Source: Sinorhizobium meliloti 4H41 (GTDB taxonomy: Bacteria > Pseudomonadota > Alphaproteobacteria > Rhizobiales > Rhizobiaceae). From it: a stretch of DNA of 64,000 nt. The stretch covers positions 880,761 to 944,760 of the forward strand of contig NZ_AQWP01000001.1 in assembly GCF_000375585.1 (NCBI RefSeq), given 5' to 3'. A model generated the notes under the pieces. That model had not been told where the DNA came from and made no database searches. It saw nothing but the letters and a program-made list of their open reading frames with translations. Shown one piece after another: positions 62,251-64,000 of the stretch. The position numbers were made by a program, and so were the translations under genes. Position 1 is the first letter of the stretch. Each line of letters opens with the position of its first letter.

Positions 62251-63915
62251 ATGACCGAGCAACAAGAACTCCCCGAACGCGAGAGCATGGAATTCGACGT
62301 CGTGATCGTCGGGGCGGGACCGGCTGGTCTTGCGGCGGCGATCCGGCTGAAGCAGGTCAATCCGGAACTCTCGGTCGTGGTTCTGGAGAAGGGCGCCGAA
62401 GTGGGCGCGCATATCCTCTCCGGCGCCGTGGTCGACCCGATCGGCATCGACCGGCTCTTGCCCGGCTGGCGCGACGAACCGGACCACCCGTTCAAGACGG
62501 AAGTCACCGACGACCAGTTTCTCTTTCTCGGCCCCGCCGGCTCGGTCCGCCTTCCCAATTTCCTGATGCCGCCGCTGATGAACAATCACGGCAACTACGT
62601 CGTCTCCCTCGGCAATGTCTGTCGCTGGCTCGCCACCCAGGCGGAAGCGCTCGGCGTCGAAATCTATCCGGGCTTTGCCGCGACCGAGGTCCTCTACAAT
62701 GACGAGGGCGCGGTGATCGGCGTTGCCACCGGCGACATGGGCATCGAGCGCAACGGCGAGCCGGGGCCGAACTTCGCCCGCGGCATGGAGCTGCTCGGAA
62801 AGTACACCCTCATCGGCGAGGGCGTGCGCGGCTCGCTCGCCAAGCAGCTGATCGCCAGATACAAGCTCGACGAGGGGCGCGACGTGCCGAAATTCGGCAT
62901 CGGCCTAAAGGAACTCTGGGAGGTGAAGCCGGAAAATCACAGGCCCGGCCTCGTGCAGCATTCCTTCGGTTGGCCGCTCGGCATGAAGACCGGCGGCGGA
63001 TCCTTCCTCTATCACCTCGAGGACAATCTGGTCGCCGTCGGTTTCGTCGTCCATCTCAACTACAAGAACCCGTATCTCTATCCGTTCGAGGAGTTCCAGC
63101 GCTTCAAGACGCATCCGGCGATCCGCGGCACCTTCGAGGGCGGCAAGCGGCTCTCCTATGGCGCGCGCGCCATTACCGAGGGCGGCTACCAGTCGGTGCC
63201 GAAGCTTTCCTTCCCCGGCGGGGCTCTGATCGGCTGCTCGGCCGGTTTCGTCAACGTGCCGCGCATCAAGGGCAGCCACAATGCGGTGCTGTCGGGCATT
63301 CTCGCGGCGGAGAAACTCGCCGAGGCGATCGCCCACGGCCGCGCCAATGACGAGCCGATCGAGATCGAGCGCGGCTGGCGCGAGAGCGCCATCGGCCAGG
63401 ACCTGAAACGGGTCCGCAACGTCAAGCCGCTGTGGTCGAAGTTCGGCACCGCTGTCGGCGTGGCGCTCGGCGGTCTCGACATGTGGACCAACCAGCTCTT
63501 CGGCTTTTCCTTCTTCGGGACGCTGAAGCACGGCAAGACCGATGCGCAATCGCTCGAGCCGGCCGCCAAGCACGAGAAGATCGACTATCCGAAGCCGGAT
63601 GGCGTGCTGACCTTCGACCGGCTCTCCTCGGTGTTCCTGTCGAACACCAATCACGAGGAGGACCAGCCGGTGCATCTTCAGGTGAAGGATTGGGATCTGC
63701 AGAAACGCTCGGAATACGAGGTCTATGCCGGCCCATCTTCGCGCTACTGTCCGGCCGGCGTCTATGAATGGGTGGAGAAGGACGGCGAGCCCACCTTCGT
63801 CATCAACGCCCAGAACTGCGTCCACTGCAAGACCTGCGATATCAAGGACCCGAACCAGAACATCAACTGGGTGCCGCCACAAGGGGGCGAAGGGCCGGTC
63901 TATCCGAACATGTGA
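62251..63915 (+). CDS. Electron-transfer flavoprotein-ubiquinone oxidoreductase
   Basis: ETF-QO, 554 residues, moves electrons from reduced ETF, fed by acyl-CoA and other dehydrogenases, to ubiquinone in the membrane. The FAD-binding motif DVVIVGAGPAGLAAAIRLKQ is at residues 16-35, the family middle region includes KFGIGLKELWEVKPENH, and the C-terminal 4Fe-4S site has four cysteines (RYCPAGVYEW, then NCVHCKTCDIKDPNQN). The ATG at 62251 follows GGAG. The last 11 codons lie inside a 75-bp tandem duplication, and the stop codon sits in a short palindrome. A LiuR-like site upstream would fit control by branched-chain amino acid breakdown. Confidence 0.94.
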   Translation: MTEQQELPERESMEFDVVIVGAGPAGLAAAIRLKQVNPELSVVVLEKGAEVGAHILSGAVVDPIGIDRLLPGWRDEPDHPFKTEVTDDQFLFLGPAGSVRLPNFLMPPLMNNHGNYVVSLGNVCRWLATQAEALGVEIYPGFAATEVLYNDEGAVIGVATGDMGIERNGEPGPNFARGMELLGKYTLIGEGVRGSLAKQLIARYKLDEGRDVPKFGIGLKELWEVKPENHRPGLVQHSFGWPLGMKTGGGSFLYHLEDNLVAVGFVVHLNYKNPYLYPFEEFQRFKTHPAIRGTFEGGKRLSYGARAITEGGYQSVPKLSFPGGALIGCSAGFVNVPRIKGSHNAVLSGILAAEKLAEAIAHGRANDEPIEIERGWRESAIGQDLKRVRNVKPLWSKFGTAVGVALGGLDMWTNQLFGFSFFGTLKHGKTDAQSLEPAAKHEKIDYPKPDGVLTFDRLSSVFLSNTNHEEDQPVHLQVKDWDLQKRSEYEVYAGPSSRYCPAGVYEWVEKDGEPTFVINAQNCVHCKTCDIKDPNQNINWVPPQGGEGPVYPNM

Positions 63916-64000
63916 TGTTCGGAGAAGGCGGGCCCGCACGGACTCCCGTGGGGAGAAGGGGGCGAAGGGCCGGTCTATCCGAACATGTGATGTTCGGAGA
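63881..64000 (+). repeat. 75-bp tandem duplication at the 3' end of the ETF-QO gene
   Basis: A 45-base segment (63881-63925) is repeated exactly at 63956-64000 with 30 bases between, giving a 75-base period; the second copy runs to the window edge, so the full length and copy number are unknown. The unit includes the last 11 codons and the stop, and an 8-bp palindrome CCGAACAT/ATGTTCGG (63904-63911 and 63915-63922). GGAGAAGG occurs at both junctions (63921-63928 and 63952-63959). Confidence 0.85.

Noticed and set aside
1..64000. CRISPR arrays, prophage, IS elements, tRNA or rRNA genes
   Set aside because: I looked for regular short repeats, transposase or integrase motifs and tRNA-like cloverleaf sequence by eye and saw none. 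A tRNAscan or covariance-model run would be needed to be certain for small RNAs.

Overview
The window looks like a stretch of a Sinorhizobium/Ensifer (alphaproteobacteria, Rhizobiales) chromosome. The DNA is GC-rich and gene-dense. It carries marker neighbourhoods known from rhizobia: mucR beside divJ, feuN-feuP-feuQ followed by cycHJKL, and degP1, a two-component pair, glnE, pleC and pepN in a row. I see no prophage, transposase, integron, CRISPR array, rRNA or recognisable tRNA. Species cannot be fixed from the sequence alone.

Layout. 1-2320: a LysE-type exporter cut by the window edge and two periplasmic c-type cytochromes. 2344-4630: an acetyltransferase, a ZntR-like MerR regulator and a class A beta-lactamase. 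4747-13714, all leftward: PQQ glucose dehydrogenase (gcd), SelO, a homocysteine methyltransferase, a DUF1697 protein, oligopeptidase B and a VOC-fold dioxygenase-like protein. 14057-16933: a universal stress protein and DksA-like pair behind an FNR/FixK-type box, a hemolysin-III membrane protein, a secreted hypothetical protein and MsrB. 17185-23130: a seven-gene Mrp (Pha-type) cation/proton antiporter operon with overlapping genes. 23536-28649: mucR, sufE, a DUF5330 protein, divJ, a peptidoglycan-binding protein and a DUF1491 protein.

28821-36410 is an envelope-flavoured and poorly characterised segment. It holds a DUF2336 protein, a secreted SH3 protein with a striking 11-residue tryptophan periodicity, a DUF883-like membrane protein, a 56-residue protein preceded by a perfect CtrA-type motif, a split DUF1214/DUF1254 pair, a bifunctional PBP1A-type enzyme, a YcgN-type protein, an MmcQ/YjbR protein and a 46-residue gene. 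36754-43953: feuNPQ (envelope/cyclic glucan and iron-linked signalling), a lipoprotein and the cytochrome c maturation operon cycHJKL. 44224-56320: degP1, a second OmpR-type two-component pair, glnE, pleC and pepN. 56749-63915: a DMT exporter, an MFS transporter, two tandem small proteins, a uracil-DNA-glycosylase-like protein lacking half of its Fe-S ligands, a YegD-type Hsp70 and ETF-ubiquinone oxidoreductase.

How it fits together. Several genes serve envelope and periplasm homeostasis (Mrp, PBP1A, degP1, feuNPQ, cycHJKL, MsrB). DivJ and PleC, the opposing kinase and phosphatase of the DivK-CtrA cell-cycle circuit, are both present, and CtrA-like TTAA/TTAAC motifs occur in nearby intergenic DNA. 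The non-coding signals most worth following are the perfect CtrA motif at 31285-31300, two families of intergenic palindromes, a 75-bp tandem duplication at the 3' end of the ETF-QO gene, and a LiuR-like operator upstream of that gene. I did not find one clear undescribed multi-gene system. The novelty here is in small proteins, odd paralogues and regulatory DNA.
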